DNA from: Tangfeifania diversioriginum
GTDB taxonomy: Bacteria; Bacteroidota; Bacteroidia; Bacteroidales; Prolixibacteraceae
Reading direction: 5' to 3'
NCBI RefSeq assembly: GCF_900141875.1
Contig: NZ_FQZE01000009.1
Coordinates: forward strand, 1 to 64,000
Length of the DNA: 64,000 bases
Under the pieces are notes generated by a model. It ran no database searches. It had not been told where the DNA came from and saw only the letters and a list, made by a program, of their open reading frames with translations. The position numbers and the translations under genes were made by a program. Positions 34,513-42,356 of the stretch are shown here, piece by piece. The first letter of the stretch is position 1. Each line of letters begins with the position of its first letter.

Positions 34513-34540
34513 AAGGGGATATTCTCTATCCCTTTTTTTT
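34513..34540 (+). terminator. Intrinsic terminator after the lipoprotein gene
   Basis: Stem AAGGGGATA / TATCCCTTT (9 bp with one G-U), loop TTCTC, then an eight-T run. It overlaps the 3' end of the convergent LacI-type gene, whose last codons (KKKG, stop) are written in the complementary A-rich strand. Confidence 0.8.
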
Positions 34541-35557
34541 GAATGAAGATTGCCTGATAATAAGTTCAGTGGGCATTACAATGTTTTGAAAAAGGGAAGG
34601 CTGATTTTTTTGCTTTATTTGTTCAATTATCAGTTCTGCCGCTTTTTGCCCCATTTCAAATCCGGGTTGCCGAATGGTGCTTATGGAAGGCGTAACCACT
34701 TCGGAAAACGGTTCGTTGCTGAACCCGACTACCATAATATCTTCAGGTATTTTTATTCCGTTTTCAACCAAATAAATAATCACACTCAGCGCAGTGGTGT
34801 CGTTGGCACAAAAAATGGCATCAGGTTTTTGTGGGTTTTTCAGCAATTTTTTGATGGCATTGGTGCCGTCGGTTCGGGTCAGGCTGTTATGCAAAAGCAT
34901 TTGCCGGTCAACTTCAAGTCCGGCTTTTTTCATGGCAGCGCAAAATCCATCTAACCGTTTGCGGTAAATATTCAGGTTAAGTGGTCCGCCAATATGGGCA
35001 ATTTTTTTTGCTCCCTGTTCAATTAGATGTTGTGTGGCTTTAAATCCGCCGTTAAAATCATCAACCGAAATTTTATGCGCTTCAATTTCATCAACAACAC
35101 GGTCGAAAAATACCAGGGGAATGTTTCGTTCTGAAAAATGTTTGAGGTGGTTGAATTTTGTAGTTTCCATTCCAATGGATACGATTACTCCGTCAACCCG
35201 GTTGGAATAGAGGGTTTGGGCAATTTTTTCCTCTTTTTCAAAACTGTCGTTCGATTGCGTTATGGTAACGGCAAAACCACTGTTGTAGGCCACATCTTCA
35301 ATGCCGCTGATTACCGATGAGAAAAAATGCCTGTTGATGAGTGGAACGATTACCCCAATGGTATTGGTTTTTCGGGTGCGCAGGTTGGCCGCCATGGTAT
35401 TGGGCCGGTACCCCATTTTTGCCGCCGTTTCTTTAATTTTTGCTTGCGTAGCTTTGCTAATCAGAGGATTATTGTTTAACGCTCTCGAAACCGTTGAGGC
35501 CGAAATCCCCAGTTTTTTTGCAATGTCGTGAATGGTTATTTCTGCTTGCTTGCCCAT
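34526..35557 (-). CDS. LacI-family transcriptional regulator of the uronate locus
   Basis: The 343-residue protein has the LacI N-terminal helix-turn-helix (ITIHDIAKKLGISASTVSRALNNNPL, hinge KMGYRPNTMAANLRT) and a periplasmic-binding-protein-like sensor (TIGVIVPLINRHFFSSVISG, FDRVVDEIEAHKISVDDFNG, GGPLNLNIYRKRLDGF). It is divergent from kduI with 114 bases between, and a perfect 20-bp palindrome with a central CG lies at 35599-35618, the classical operator form for this family. I infer that it represses the kdu genes and perhaps itself, released by a uronate-derived product such as KDG; the ligand is not seen in sequence. Confidence 0.9.
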   Translation of the reverse strand: MGKQAEITIHDIAKKLGISASTVSRALNNNPLISKATQAKIKETAAKMGYRPNTMAANLRTRKTNTIGVIVPLINRHFFSSVISGIEDVAYNSGFAVTITQSNDSFEKEEKIAQTLYSNRVDGVIVSIGMETTKFNHLKHFSERNIPLVFFDRVVDEIEAHKISVDDFNGGFKATQHLIEQGAKKIAHIGGPLNLNIYRKRLDGFCAAMKKAGLEVDRQMLLHNSLTRTDGTNAIKKLLKNPQKPDAIFCANDTTALSVIIYLVENGIKIPEDIMVVGFSNEPFSEVVTPSISTIRQPGFEMGQKAAELIIEQIKQKNQPSLFQNIVMPTELIIRQSSFKKKG

Positions 35558-35598
35558 TTACTTCAATTTAATGGTAAAGTTAAAAATTATTTTTTTAG

Positions 35599-35618
35599 AA
35601 ATGCAATCGATTGCATTT
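35599..35618. promoter_or_regulatory. LacI-type operator palindrome upstream of kduI
   Basis: AAATGCAATCGATTGCATTT is fully palindromic over 20 bp with a central CG, as expected for LacI-family operators. It lies 42 bases from the regulator start codon and 54 from that of kduI, and covers the likely -33 region (ATTG, 35610-35613) of a kduI promoter whose -7 element TATATTTG is at 35633-35640 (19-base spacer). Binding there would block kduI transcription. Confidence 0.7.
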
Positions 35619-35632
35619 TTGTTTATTCTGGT

Positions 35633-35640
35633 TATATTTG
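35633..35640 (+). promoter_or_regulatory. -7 element of the kduI promoter
   Basis: TATATTTG matches TAnnTTTG exactly; the start of transcription would be ~35646, giving a ~26-base leader before the kduI ATG. The -33 box is imperfect (ATTG) and lies inside the operator palindrome. Confidence 0.5.
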
Positions 35641-35671
35641 TAGATAAGACTTTAATAAAAAGGAATAGATT

Positions 35672-36513
35672 ATGGCAACAATTTATGAAGAAAGGTTTGC
35701 ATACCATCCTGAGGATTTTAAAACGTATGATACAGAGCGAATAAGAAAAGAATTCTTAATGGAAAAAGTGATGGATCCCGGTAATATCCGGTTGGTTTAT
35801 TCGGCCATAGAACGGTTCATTGTGGGGGGCGCTGTTCCGGTTGACAAGCCACTGAAACTGGAGACGATTGATCCGTTGAAAGCTGAGTTTTTCTGCTACC
35901 GCCGCGAAGTAGGAGCTATCAATATTGGCGGGAAAGGTACCGTTAAAGTGGATGGAACCGCTTACGATTTGAACACCAAAGAAGCCATTTATATCGGAAA
36001 AGGAAGCAAAGAGGTGGAATTCAGTTCAGAATCAGCTGAAAATCCGGCCAAATTTTACATTAACTCGGCACCTGCCCATAAAGAATATCCGGTAAAACAC
36101 ATTACGCTGGCCGATGCCAATGTGCTGCATAAAGGTTCACTTGAAACTTCCAATGAACGCACTATCAATCAGCTGATAATTAACCAGGTAGTTGATACCT
36201 GCCAATTACAAATGGGAATGACTGAGCTGAAACCCGGAAGCGTGTGGAATACCATGCCGCCGACAGGCACAGCCGCAGGAACGAGGTGTACTTCTATTTT
36301 AACCTGCCCGAAGATCAAACCATTTGTCATTTTATGGGCGAACCGGACAATACCCGCCACATTTGGATGCACAACGAACAGGTGGTGATTTCGCCCAACT
36401 GGTCGCTTCACTCGGCGGCAGGAACGGCCAACTACACGTTCATTTGGGGCATGGCCGGCGAAAATCTCGATTACACAGATATGGACAATATTGAACCGAA
36501 AGATTTGAGGTAA
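35672..36513 (+). pseudogene. kduI: 5-keto-4-deoxyuronate isomerase, interrupted by a -1 frameshift
   Basis: Frame 1 from ATG 35672 encodes a clear KduI N-terminal part (YEERFAYHPEDFKTYDTERI, IGGKGTVKVDGTAYDL, INQLIINQVVDTCQLQMGMT) to MPP at 36262. The next frame carries the remainder ([40 protein letters not shown], stop 36513). One base is missing at 36263-36266; adding it gives 280 residues, the normal length. The break lies exactly where the metal-binding HTH of the family (PPHTHxRR) should be: only the second histidine remains. KduI converts 5-keto-4-deoxyuronate to 3-deoxy-D-glycero-2,5-hexodiulosonate, the substrate of KduD. The rest is intact and well conserved, so this is either a recent mutation or a sequence error. 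Confidence 0.88.
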
Positions 36514-36551
36514 TTTTATTTTTTAATGTGATTCAAAAAAATCAAAACGAT

Positions 36552-37346
36552 ATGAACGAACTATTCGACTTATCAGGAAAAGTTTCACTTGTAACCGGGG
36601 GCACCCACGGTATTGGAATGGCCATTGGAAAAGTGCTGGGAAAAGCCGGTGCAAAAATATGTGTGAACGATATTTCCGATGAAAAACTGGAAAGCTGCAA
36701 AAAAGAATACGCGGAGGCAGGAATTGATGTATATACGCTGAAGTTCGATGTGACAAGCGAAGAGGATGTTGACAGCGGAATCTCACGCATTGAAAAAGAG
36801 GTGGGAACCATCGATATTCTGGTGAACAATGCCGGAATCATTAAACGGATTCCCATCCTCGATATGCCAGTTGACGATTACAAGCAGGTAATTGATATCG
36901 ATTTGGTGGGCCCGTTTATCGTTTCCAAACGGGTTGTTCCCAAAATGATTGAAAAACGCTATGGAAAAATTATCAATATGTGTTCCATGATGAGCGTTTA
37001 CGGTCGCAACTCGGTTTCGGCATACGCTTCGGCTAAGGGCGGATTGAAACTTCTTACCGCCAACATGACCTGCGAATGGGCCAAGTACAACATTCAGATT
37101 AACGGAATCGGCCCCGGCTACATTGCCACTGCGCAAACAGCGCCCATCCGTGAAGGCGGCCACCCGTTCAACGATTTGGTGATGACCCGCACTCCCGCCG
37201 GTCGCTGGGGTGAGCCGGAAGATGTGGGCAATGCAGCTCTCTTTCTGGCTTCTCAGGCCAGTAACTTTGTTAACGGCCAGGTACTTTATGTCGATGGCGG
37301 AATTCTGGCAAACTTTGGGTATGTAAAAGGCGAAAATGAAATTTAA
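36552..37346 (+). CDS. kduD: 2-deoxy-D-gluconate 3-dehydrogenase / 2-keto-3-deoxygluconate-forming SDR (KduD)
   Basis: The 264-residue short-chain dehydrogenase (ATG 36552; a GTG at 36528 is also in frame) has the cofactor motif LVTGGTHGIGMAIG, NNAG, catalytic serine in NMCSMMSVYG, and YASAKGG (YxxxK). Sequence details such as EWAKYNIQINGIGPGYIATAQTAPI and RWGEPEDVGNAALFLAS are those of KduD. It reduces 3-deoxy-D-glycero-2,5-hexodiulosonate to 2-keto-3-deoxygluconate. It follows kduI by 38 bases and its 3' end overlaps the DUF4861 gene by 11 bases, so the three are one operon. Confidence 0.93.
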   Translation: MNELFDLSGKVSLVTGGTHGIGMAIGKVLGKAGAKICVNDISDEKLESCKKEYAEAGIDVYTLKFDVTSEEDVDSGISRIEKEVGTIDILVNNAGIIKRIPILDMPVDDYKQVIDIDLVGPFIVSKRVVPKMIEKRYGKIINMCSMMSVYGRNSVSAYASAKGGLKLLTANMTCEWAKYNIQINGIGPGYIATAQTAPIREGGHPFNDLVMTRTPAGRWGEPEDVGNAALFLASQASNFVNGQVLYVDGGILANFGYVKGENEI

Positions 37347-38643
37347 AATGAGTACCAAACTTTACCTGCTTGTGTTGCTGATTCCCCTTTCCTTTTCGTG
37401 TAAGAAAAAGTCAACTTACACATTTGAAAATCCTCTCGACAGCCCACGGAAAGATGAGGTCGTCTTACTGGAGAGAGCTTCCATTGCTGAGTATGTTGAA
37501 CTTGAAGCAGGGGAACTGCCGGTTTTCAAATTTGAGAATGGCGATTTTGTCCCAACCCAGGTTGATGATTTGGACGGCGACGGAGAATGGGATGAGGTGG
37601 TTTTGGTTACTGATTTTGAAGCCGGTGAAACGCTTGTAATGGAAATTGATTTCTTCCCGGAAAATGAATATCCGAAGTTTGATAAACGAACAAATCTGCG
37701 ACTGGGAATTACACAAGAGGATGGTTCATTTCAGGAAGTTGATAATTACGAAGCTTTGCCCTGCGACGATGGTTTTGAAATTATTGCCCAGGGAGAAAGT
37801 GTAAACTGGGAAAATGATAAAATCGGGTTCCGCAATTATTTCGACTGCCGGAATGTGAAAGATTTGTTTGGCAAGCTCAAACCGGAAATGATAATCGATA
37901 AAATTCATACCCCCGAGATAGGCAGCTACCACGAACTGGCCGACTGGGGAATGGATGTATTGCATTGCGGAAGCTCACTGGGATCAGGTGGTTTGGCGCT
38001 TCTGAAAGAAGATTCATTATTCCGGTTGGGGTCAACTGATGTTTACAGCTATCACAAAATTGTGGAAGGCCCGCTACGTTCGGTTTTTGAGCTGAGATAC
38101 AAAGGCTGGGAAGTGGATGGTGAAATGCTGGACGCAGTGGAACGAATTACGATTTACCCCGGGAAATACTGGTTTGAATCAGATGTTACGGTAACCGGCT
38201 GTCCCGAAGGTTCGCAAATAGTGACCGGCATTGTTACAAGCCATTTGAAACGGGAACCTTTCCAGTTTAAATCAAATGATTTCCAGGTAATCGGTACGCA
38301 CGATGTTCAGTCGCTTAATAACGATGAGCTGGGAATGGCGGTTGCTGTTCCCCTGGAGGAAGCCGGGAAAATCGGACGAACTTCGGATATCAATTTTTTT
38401 GAACGCGGCTTTGAAACCGTTTCTGAAAAAGGGTTCAGCAATATTATTTCCGAAACATACTACATCGGTCAGCATTGCGAAAGCGGCCAGCCGTCAAAAC
38501 ACTACTTTTTTGCCGTGTGGGGCCTTGACAAGGATCAGTGGAAAACAGAAGAAGGTTTCAGGAAATACATTGAAGAAGAGACTGAAAAGCTATCGTCAGG
38601 AATACCTGTTTTTTATAAATACAAATATGTACCGGGATTTTAG
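37336..38643 (+). CDS. DUF4861 lipoprotein
   Basis: The 435-residue protein has a lipoprotein signal (LLVLLIPLSFSCKKKS, cysteine ~residue 22) followed by basic residues, and then the DUF4861 domain: VDDLDGDGEWDEVVLVTDF early on, WENDKIGFRNYFDCRN, GMDVLHCGSSLGSGGLAL and the DITVTGCPEG-like WFESDVTVTGCP. The domain is often found in polysaccharide-use loci of Bacteroidota and has the look of a beta-sandwich carbohydrate-active or sugar-binding protein; I know of no settled activity. Coupled to kduD by an 11-base overlap and followed by a strong terminator, so it belongs to the uronate operon. I infer a periplasmic or surface role on uronate-containing oligosaccharides. Confidence 0.8.
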   Translation: MKFKMSTKLYLLVLLIPLSFSCKKKSTYTFENPLDSPRKDEVVLLERASIAEYVELEAGELPVFKFENGDFVPTQVDDLDGDGEWDEVVLVTDFEAGETLVMEIDFFPENEYPKFDKRTNLRLGITQEDGSFQEVDNYEALPCDDGFEIIAQGESVNWENDKIGFRNYFDCRNVKDLFGKLKPEMIIDKIHTPEIGSYHELADWGMDVLHCGSSLGSGGLALLKEDSLFRLGSTDVYSYHKIVEGPLRSVFELRYKGWEVDGEMLDAVERITIYPGKYWFESDVTVTGCPEGSQIVTGIVTSHLKREPFQFKSNDFQVIGTHDVQSLNNDELGMAVAVPLEEAGKIGRTSDINFFERGFETVSEKGFSNIISETYYIGQHCESGQPSKHYFFAVWGLDKDQWKTEEGFRKYIEEETEKLSSGIPVFYKYKYVPGF

Positions 38644-38660
38644 CGATGAGTCTTGTTTAA

Positions 38661-38696
38661 AAAGAGAGCGCCTGGCATTTTTCAGCGCTCTTTTTT
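38661..38696 (+). terminator. Intrinsic terminator of the kdu operon
   Basis: Stem AAAGAGAGCGC / GCGCTCTTTTT (11 pairs, one G-U) with a 13-base loop and a T-run of six. It separates the kduID-DUF4861 operon from the next lipoprotein gene. The following 138 bases show no clear promoter. Confidence 0.8.
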
Positions 38697-38834
38697 AACT
38701 TATGTTTTCGTATTTTCATCTTTTATGTTGGCTTTTATAAGAAAATATGCACGAACGATGTTCATTTGATTCCGCCTGGAGCCGAACACCATAAAGATTT
38801 GCTAAATTGAGCCGGAAAAACTTAAACCAGAATC

Positions 38835-40976
38835 ATGCGACCGTTATTTTCCGTTGTAATTATTTCCCTCGCCTTTTTGTCCTGTTCTCAAAAGAGAAAA
38901 TCTGCTTCAGAAAAAATCGACCGTTTTTCTTTGGTTTCAAGACATAATGTAACGGTCAACAAATTTGATTCGCTGGGCTCACTTTCGGTTGGAAATGGTA
39001 GTTTTGCTTTTTCAGTAGATGCCACCGGGTTGCAAACCTTCCCCGAAATGTATGAAAACGGCGTTTGCCTGGGAACCCAATCTGAATGGGGCTGGCACAG
39101 TTTTCCAAACCAGGGAAATTACCGGCTGGAGGAAACATATCAGTATTTTGATGTGGAAGGAAGAAAAGTTTCGTATGCGGTACAATGGAACGAGCCCGGC
39201 AGAAAACGCGATGCAGCCAACTATTTCAGGCAAAATCCGCATCGGCTACACCTCGGAAATATCGGTTTCGAACTTTTAAAAGCAGGCGGACAGCGTGTAA
39301 AGCCGGATGCAATTGAGGAAATTGAACAAACCCTGAATCTTTGGGAAGGTGTCATTTCCAGCTCATTCAAAATTGAACAGAAAAAGGTGGAAGTTCAGAC
39401 AACCTGCCATCCATCGCGCGATATAATTGCAGTTGAGGTTCAATCCGAAAGAATAAAAAATGGGCTGGTTGGTATCAATTTGCGTTTTCCTTATCCCACC
39501 GGAAACCATACCGGCGGAGCTTCCGACTGGCAAAGTCCGGAAAAACATCAGTCAGCAGTTATCAGCGAAAATAATAACAGCGCTGTTTTTGAACACAATC
39601 TCGATTCCACTACTTATTTTGTAAAATTGAATTGGAGTGGAAATGCCAAAATCATTCAAAAAGAACCGCATTATTTTGTGCTTCAGCCAGCTGGTGAATC
39701 GGAAATTTTCTCGTTTTCAGCCGAATACAGTCCGAATAATAATTTTGCTGAGCCATTAAATTTTTTGCAAACAAAGGAAGTTGCAGCCAGTCATTGGCAG
39801 GAATTCTGGGAAACCGGCGGTGCTGTTGATTTTTCAGGAACTGACGATCCGCGAGCTGAAGAACTGGAGCGCCGGACTATACTTTCGCAATACTTAACCA
39901 GAATACAGTGTGCCGGCGAATTTCCGCCACAGGAAACGGGACTCACTTTCAACAGCTGGTACGGAAAATTTCATCTTGAAATGCACTGGTGGCATGGTGT
40001 GCACTGGGCACTGTGGAACCGCTCGGAATTGTTGGAAAAAGGCCTTGGTTATTATTCCGATATTTTTGAAAAGGCAAAAAAGAAGGCCGAAATTCAGGGT
40101 TACAAAGGTGTGCGCTGGCCCAAAATGACTGGCCCGGCAGGAAATGACAGCCCGTCGGGAGTAGGGGAGTTCCTTATCTGGCAGCAACCGCACATCATCT
40201 ATTTTGCCGAATTGGTTTACCGGGAGAAACCATATCGGGAAACGCTCGAAAAATATGCGCCATTGGTTTTTGAAACCGCAGAATTTATGGCCGATTTTGC
40301 CCGTTGGAATGACGAAAACAATCGCTACATTTTAGGTCCGCCACTGATTCCGGCGCAGGAGAGCCTCGAAAAGGAGAAAACTTACAATCCGCCGTTTGAA
40401 GTGGCCTATTGGCATTGGGGATTGTCGGTTGCCCAAAAATGGCGACAGCGAATGAACCTGCCAGAAAACGAGGAATGGCAAAAAGTGATTGACGGGCTGC
40501 CGTCGTTTGCGCAAAAAGACGGATTATACCTGGCGGCAGAAAGTGCACCTGATTCTTATGAGAATGAGCATTACTATTCCGACCATCCAATGGTTTTGGG
40601 AGCATTTGGACTGCTCCCCGAAACGGTTCCGGCTGAAAGGCAAATCATGGAAAATACTTTCAACTACATCGCTGAAAATTGGAACTGGCCGCGCACCTGG
40701 GGCTGGGATTACCCGATGGCAGCCATTTGCGCAGTCCGCCAGGGAAAACCGGAAGAGGCTGTTGAACTGCTTCTGAAAGATGTTCAGAAAAACAGTTATT
40801 TGCCCAACGGGCACAATTACCAGGATGACCGTTTACGGATTTACCTTCCGGGAAATGGCGGGTTGCTTTGGGCTGTGGCCGCCATGTGTACCGGTTTTGA
40901 AGGAGAAGAAAACCACAATCCTGGCTTCCCCGACGACTGGAAAGTGCAATGGGAAAATCTTGACCCTCCGTTTTAA
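38835..40976 (+). CDS. Six-hairpin glycosidase-like lipoprotein (GH65-like fold)
   Basis: The 713-residue protein begins with a lipoprotein signal (VVIISLAFLSCSQKRKS). Residues ~35-310 are a beta-sandwich (SRHNVTVNKFDSLGSLSVGNGSF), and from ~320 an (alpha/alpha)6-barrel region. TFNSWYGKFHLEMHWWHGVHWALWNR resembles the substrate face of GH65/GH95-type enzymes, and NWNWPRTWGWDYPMAA and GNGGLLWAVAAM are also typical of unclassified Bacteroidota glycosidases. Candidate catalytic acids are the glutamate in LEMHWW and the aspartate in WGWDYP, unproved. The position downstream of kduID and DUF4861 suggests action on uronate- or deoxysugar-bearing glycans. It could equally serve an unlinked pathway, as a terminator lies between. 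Confidence 0.75.
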   Translation: MRPLFSVVIISLAFLSCSQKRKSASEKIDRFSLVSRHNVTVNKFDSLGSLSVGNGSFAFSVDATGLQTFPEMYENGVCLGTQSEWGWHSFPNQGNYRLEETYQYFDVEGRKVSYAVQWNEPGRKRDAANYFRQNPHRLHLGNIGFELLKAGGQRVKPDAIEEIEQTLNLWEGVISSSFKIEQKKVEVQTTCHPSRDIIAVEVQSERIKNGLVGINLRFPYPTGNHTGGASDWQSPEKHQSAVISENNNSAVFEHNLDSTTYFVKLNWSGNAKIIQKEPHYFVLQPAGESEIFSFSAEYSPNNNFAEPLNFLQTKEVAASHWQEFWETGGAVDFSGTDDPRAEELERRTILSQYLTRIQCAGEFPPQETGLTFNSWYGKFHLEMHWWHGVHWALWNRSELLEKGLGYYSDIFEKAKKKAEIQGYKGVRWPKMTGPAGNDSPSGVGEFLIWQQPHIIYFAELVYREKPYRETLEKYAPLVFETAEFMADFARWNDENNRYILGPPLIPAQESLEKEKTYNPPFEVAYWHWGLSVAQKWRQRMNLPENEEWQKVIDGLPSFAQKDGLYLAAESAPDSYENEHYYSDHPMVLGAFGLLPETVPAERQIMENTFNYIAENWNWPRTWGWDYPMAAICAVRQGKPEEAVELLLKDVQKNSYLPNGHNYQDDRLRIYLPGNGGLLWAVAAMCTGFEGEENHNPGFPDDWKVQWENLDPPF

Positions 40977-41013
40977 GTAAAGAAAATCACGCAAAGGCGC
41001 AAAGACGCTAAGT
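40977..41013. repeat. Short dispersed-type repeat (CGCAAAGGCGCAAAGACGC)
   Basis: The bases 40990-41012 (ATCACGCAAAGGCGCAAAGACG...) form an imperfect tandem of GCAAAG(G/A)CGC. I remember very similar sequence from intergenic spots of many Bacteroidota and other genomes, so it probably is a dispersed element; only one copy is in this window. Confidence 0.4.
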
Positions 41014-41019
41014 TTAAAA

Positions 41020-42261
41020 TTATTTTACCCGAATGTCAAACGCCATCAAAGCATCTCCTCTGCGCTGATATAAAACTCCGTTTTTAATCACCGGATGCGA
41101 AAAATGCTCTTTGCTACCCCGTGTCATTTTGAATGAACTTTGTTTTTGGAGCTTGCCGTTTTCACAGCTTAGCAGCGAGAGTTCCCCGCGCCAGTTGTAA
41201 TAATAAAGCATATTATCGGCTGCAACAATTGCCCCCGTTCCAGCTTTCAGCGAATCGACCGGCTGGCCTGTTTCTGCATCAAAACTTTTCAAATCTTTTT
41301 TGCGCGTGCCGCAACCGTAAATGTAATCGCCCAGTTTTACAAAACCGCCCATGTAAGTATCCAAATCAGTGGTTCGCCATATTTCGGTAATTTCAGAACC
41401 GTCTTCTGAAAGCTGAAGTTTTACGCCGCGGTTACCGTCACCTACCGCATAATAAATGAATCCATCTTCAAAAATTACATTGTTGCTGTGTGTATCGCCA
41501 ACACCCTGTTCACGTTTGTCAACGGGAGTGTTGTCCTGCAATTGTGTCCACAGCAGTTCTCCGGTTTCCGCATCAATTCCTAGCATGTGATAAGCCGAAA
41601 ATGTTACGTAAATTTTTCGGTTGGGCAGTTCGATTATATTTCCGGGGTTGTAACCCATTCGCTCGCTCATTCCTTTGCAACTCCAAACCACATCACCGGA
41701 AAAACGGTCGAGAGCAACCACGTTGTGTTCTTTTCCGCCAGGCGTGCAAAAAACTTTGTTGCCACTTACAACCGGGGCTTCCGAAAAACCGTGCATCGGG
41801 AAAATGGCGTTGAAATCTTCCACATAATCTTTTTGCCAGATGAGCGTTCCGTTTTCGCGATCCAGGCACGAAATGGTTCCCGCACCCGAATTCACATAAA
41901 TCATGTTGCCAACCACTGTGGGAGCCGATCGTGAGCCGGGGTAATGTTTGGCCCACTCTTTCCCGTAGCTTTGTTTCCATTTTAATTCGCCATTCAAATC
42001 GTAGCAAAACATCCAGGCCAGGCTGTCGATTTCACCGGTAATAAACAATTCACTTTCAGTTACCGTTGGCGAACCGTAACCGTTCCCGATTCCTTCGGCA
42101 AACCATATTTCAGCTGGTCCATTTTCAGGCCATTCGTTTAAAAGATTTTCTTCTTGAAATACGCCGGTTCGGTTTTCACCACGCCATTGATAAATTTTGG
42201 ATTTTTGCTGAGAGCATGAAAAGAGCAAAACAACAGCACACAGTAGTAAAATTTTTCTCAT
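41020..42261 (-). CDS. PQQ-like beta-propeller lipoprotein
   Basis: The 413-residue protein has a lipoprotein signal (LLLCAVVLLFSCSQQKS) and a seven- or eight-bladed WD/PQQ-like propeller: repeated blades such as WMFCYDLNGELKWKQSYG, TISCLDRENGTLIWQKDY, VVALDRFSGDVVWSCKG, LGIDAETGELLWTQL and LKSFDAETGQPVDSLKAG. No quinone-binding residues are diagnostic, and most such proteins are non-enzymatic scaffolds or bind ligands. It is convergent with the glycosidase-like gene (43-base gap) and has no clear operon partner. Related proteins occur near sugar-use genes, but the link is weak. Confidence 0.85.
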   Translation of the reverse strand: MRKILLLCAVVLLFSCSQQKSKIYQWRGENRTGVFQEENLLNEWPENGPAEIWFAEGIGNGYGSPTVTESELFITGEIDSLAWMFCYDLNGELKWKQSYGKEWAKHYPGSRSAPTVVGNMIYVNSGAGTISCLDRENGTLIWQKDYVEDFNAIFPMHGFSEAPVVSGNKVFCTPGGKEHNVVALDRFSGDVVWSCKGMSERMGYNPGNIIELPNRKIYVTFSAYHMLGIDAETGELLWTQLQDNTPVDKREQGVGDTHSNNVIFEDGFIYYAVGDGNRGVKLQLSEDGSEITEIWRTTDLDTYMGGFVKLGDYIYGCGTRKKDLKSFDAETGQPVDSLKAGTGAIVAADNMLYYYNWRGELSLLSCENGKLQKQSSFKMTRGSKEHFSHPVIKNGVLYQRRGDALMAFDIRVK

Positions 42262-42356
42262 TTTGAATTAAGTCTTGATTTTTATAACAAGACACCGGTT
42301 TTTCCCGATCGTTACAACAAACTGATCAAAATCAGCAAAAAAGAGCTATAACTGAA

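Noticed and set aside
35672-36513. Reading the kduI region as two separate genes
   Set aside because: The two frames together give one continuous KduI of normal length; the downstream frame has no plausible own start.
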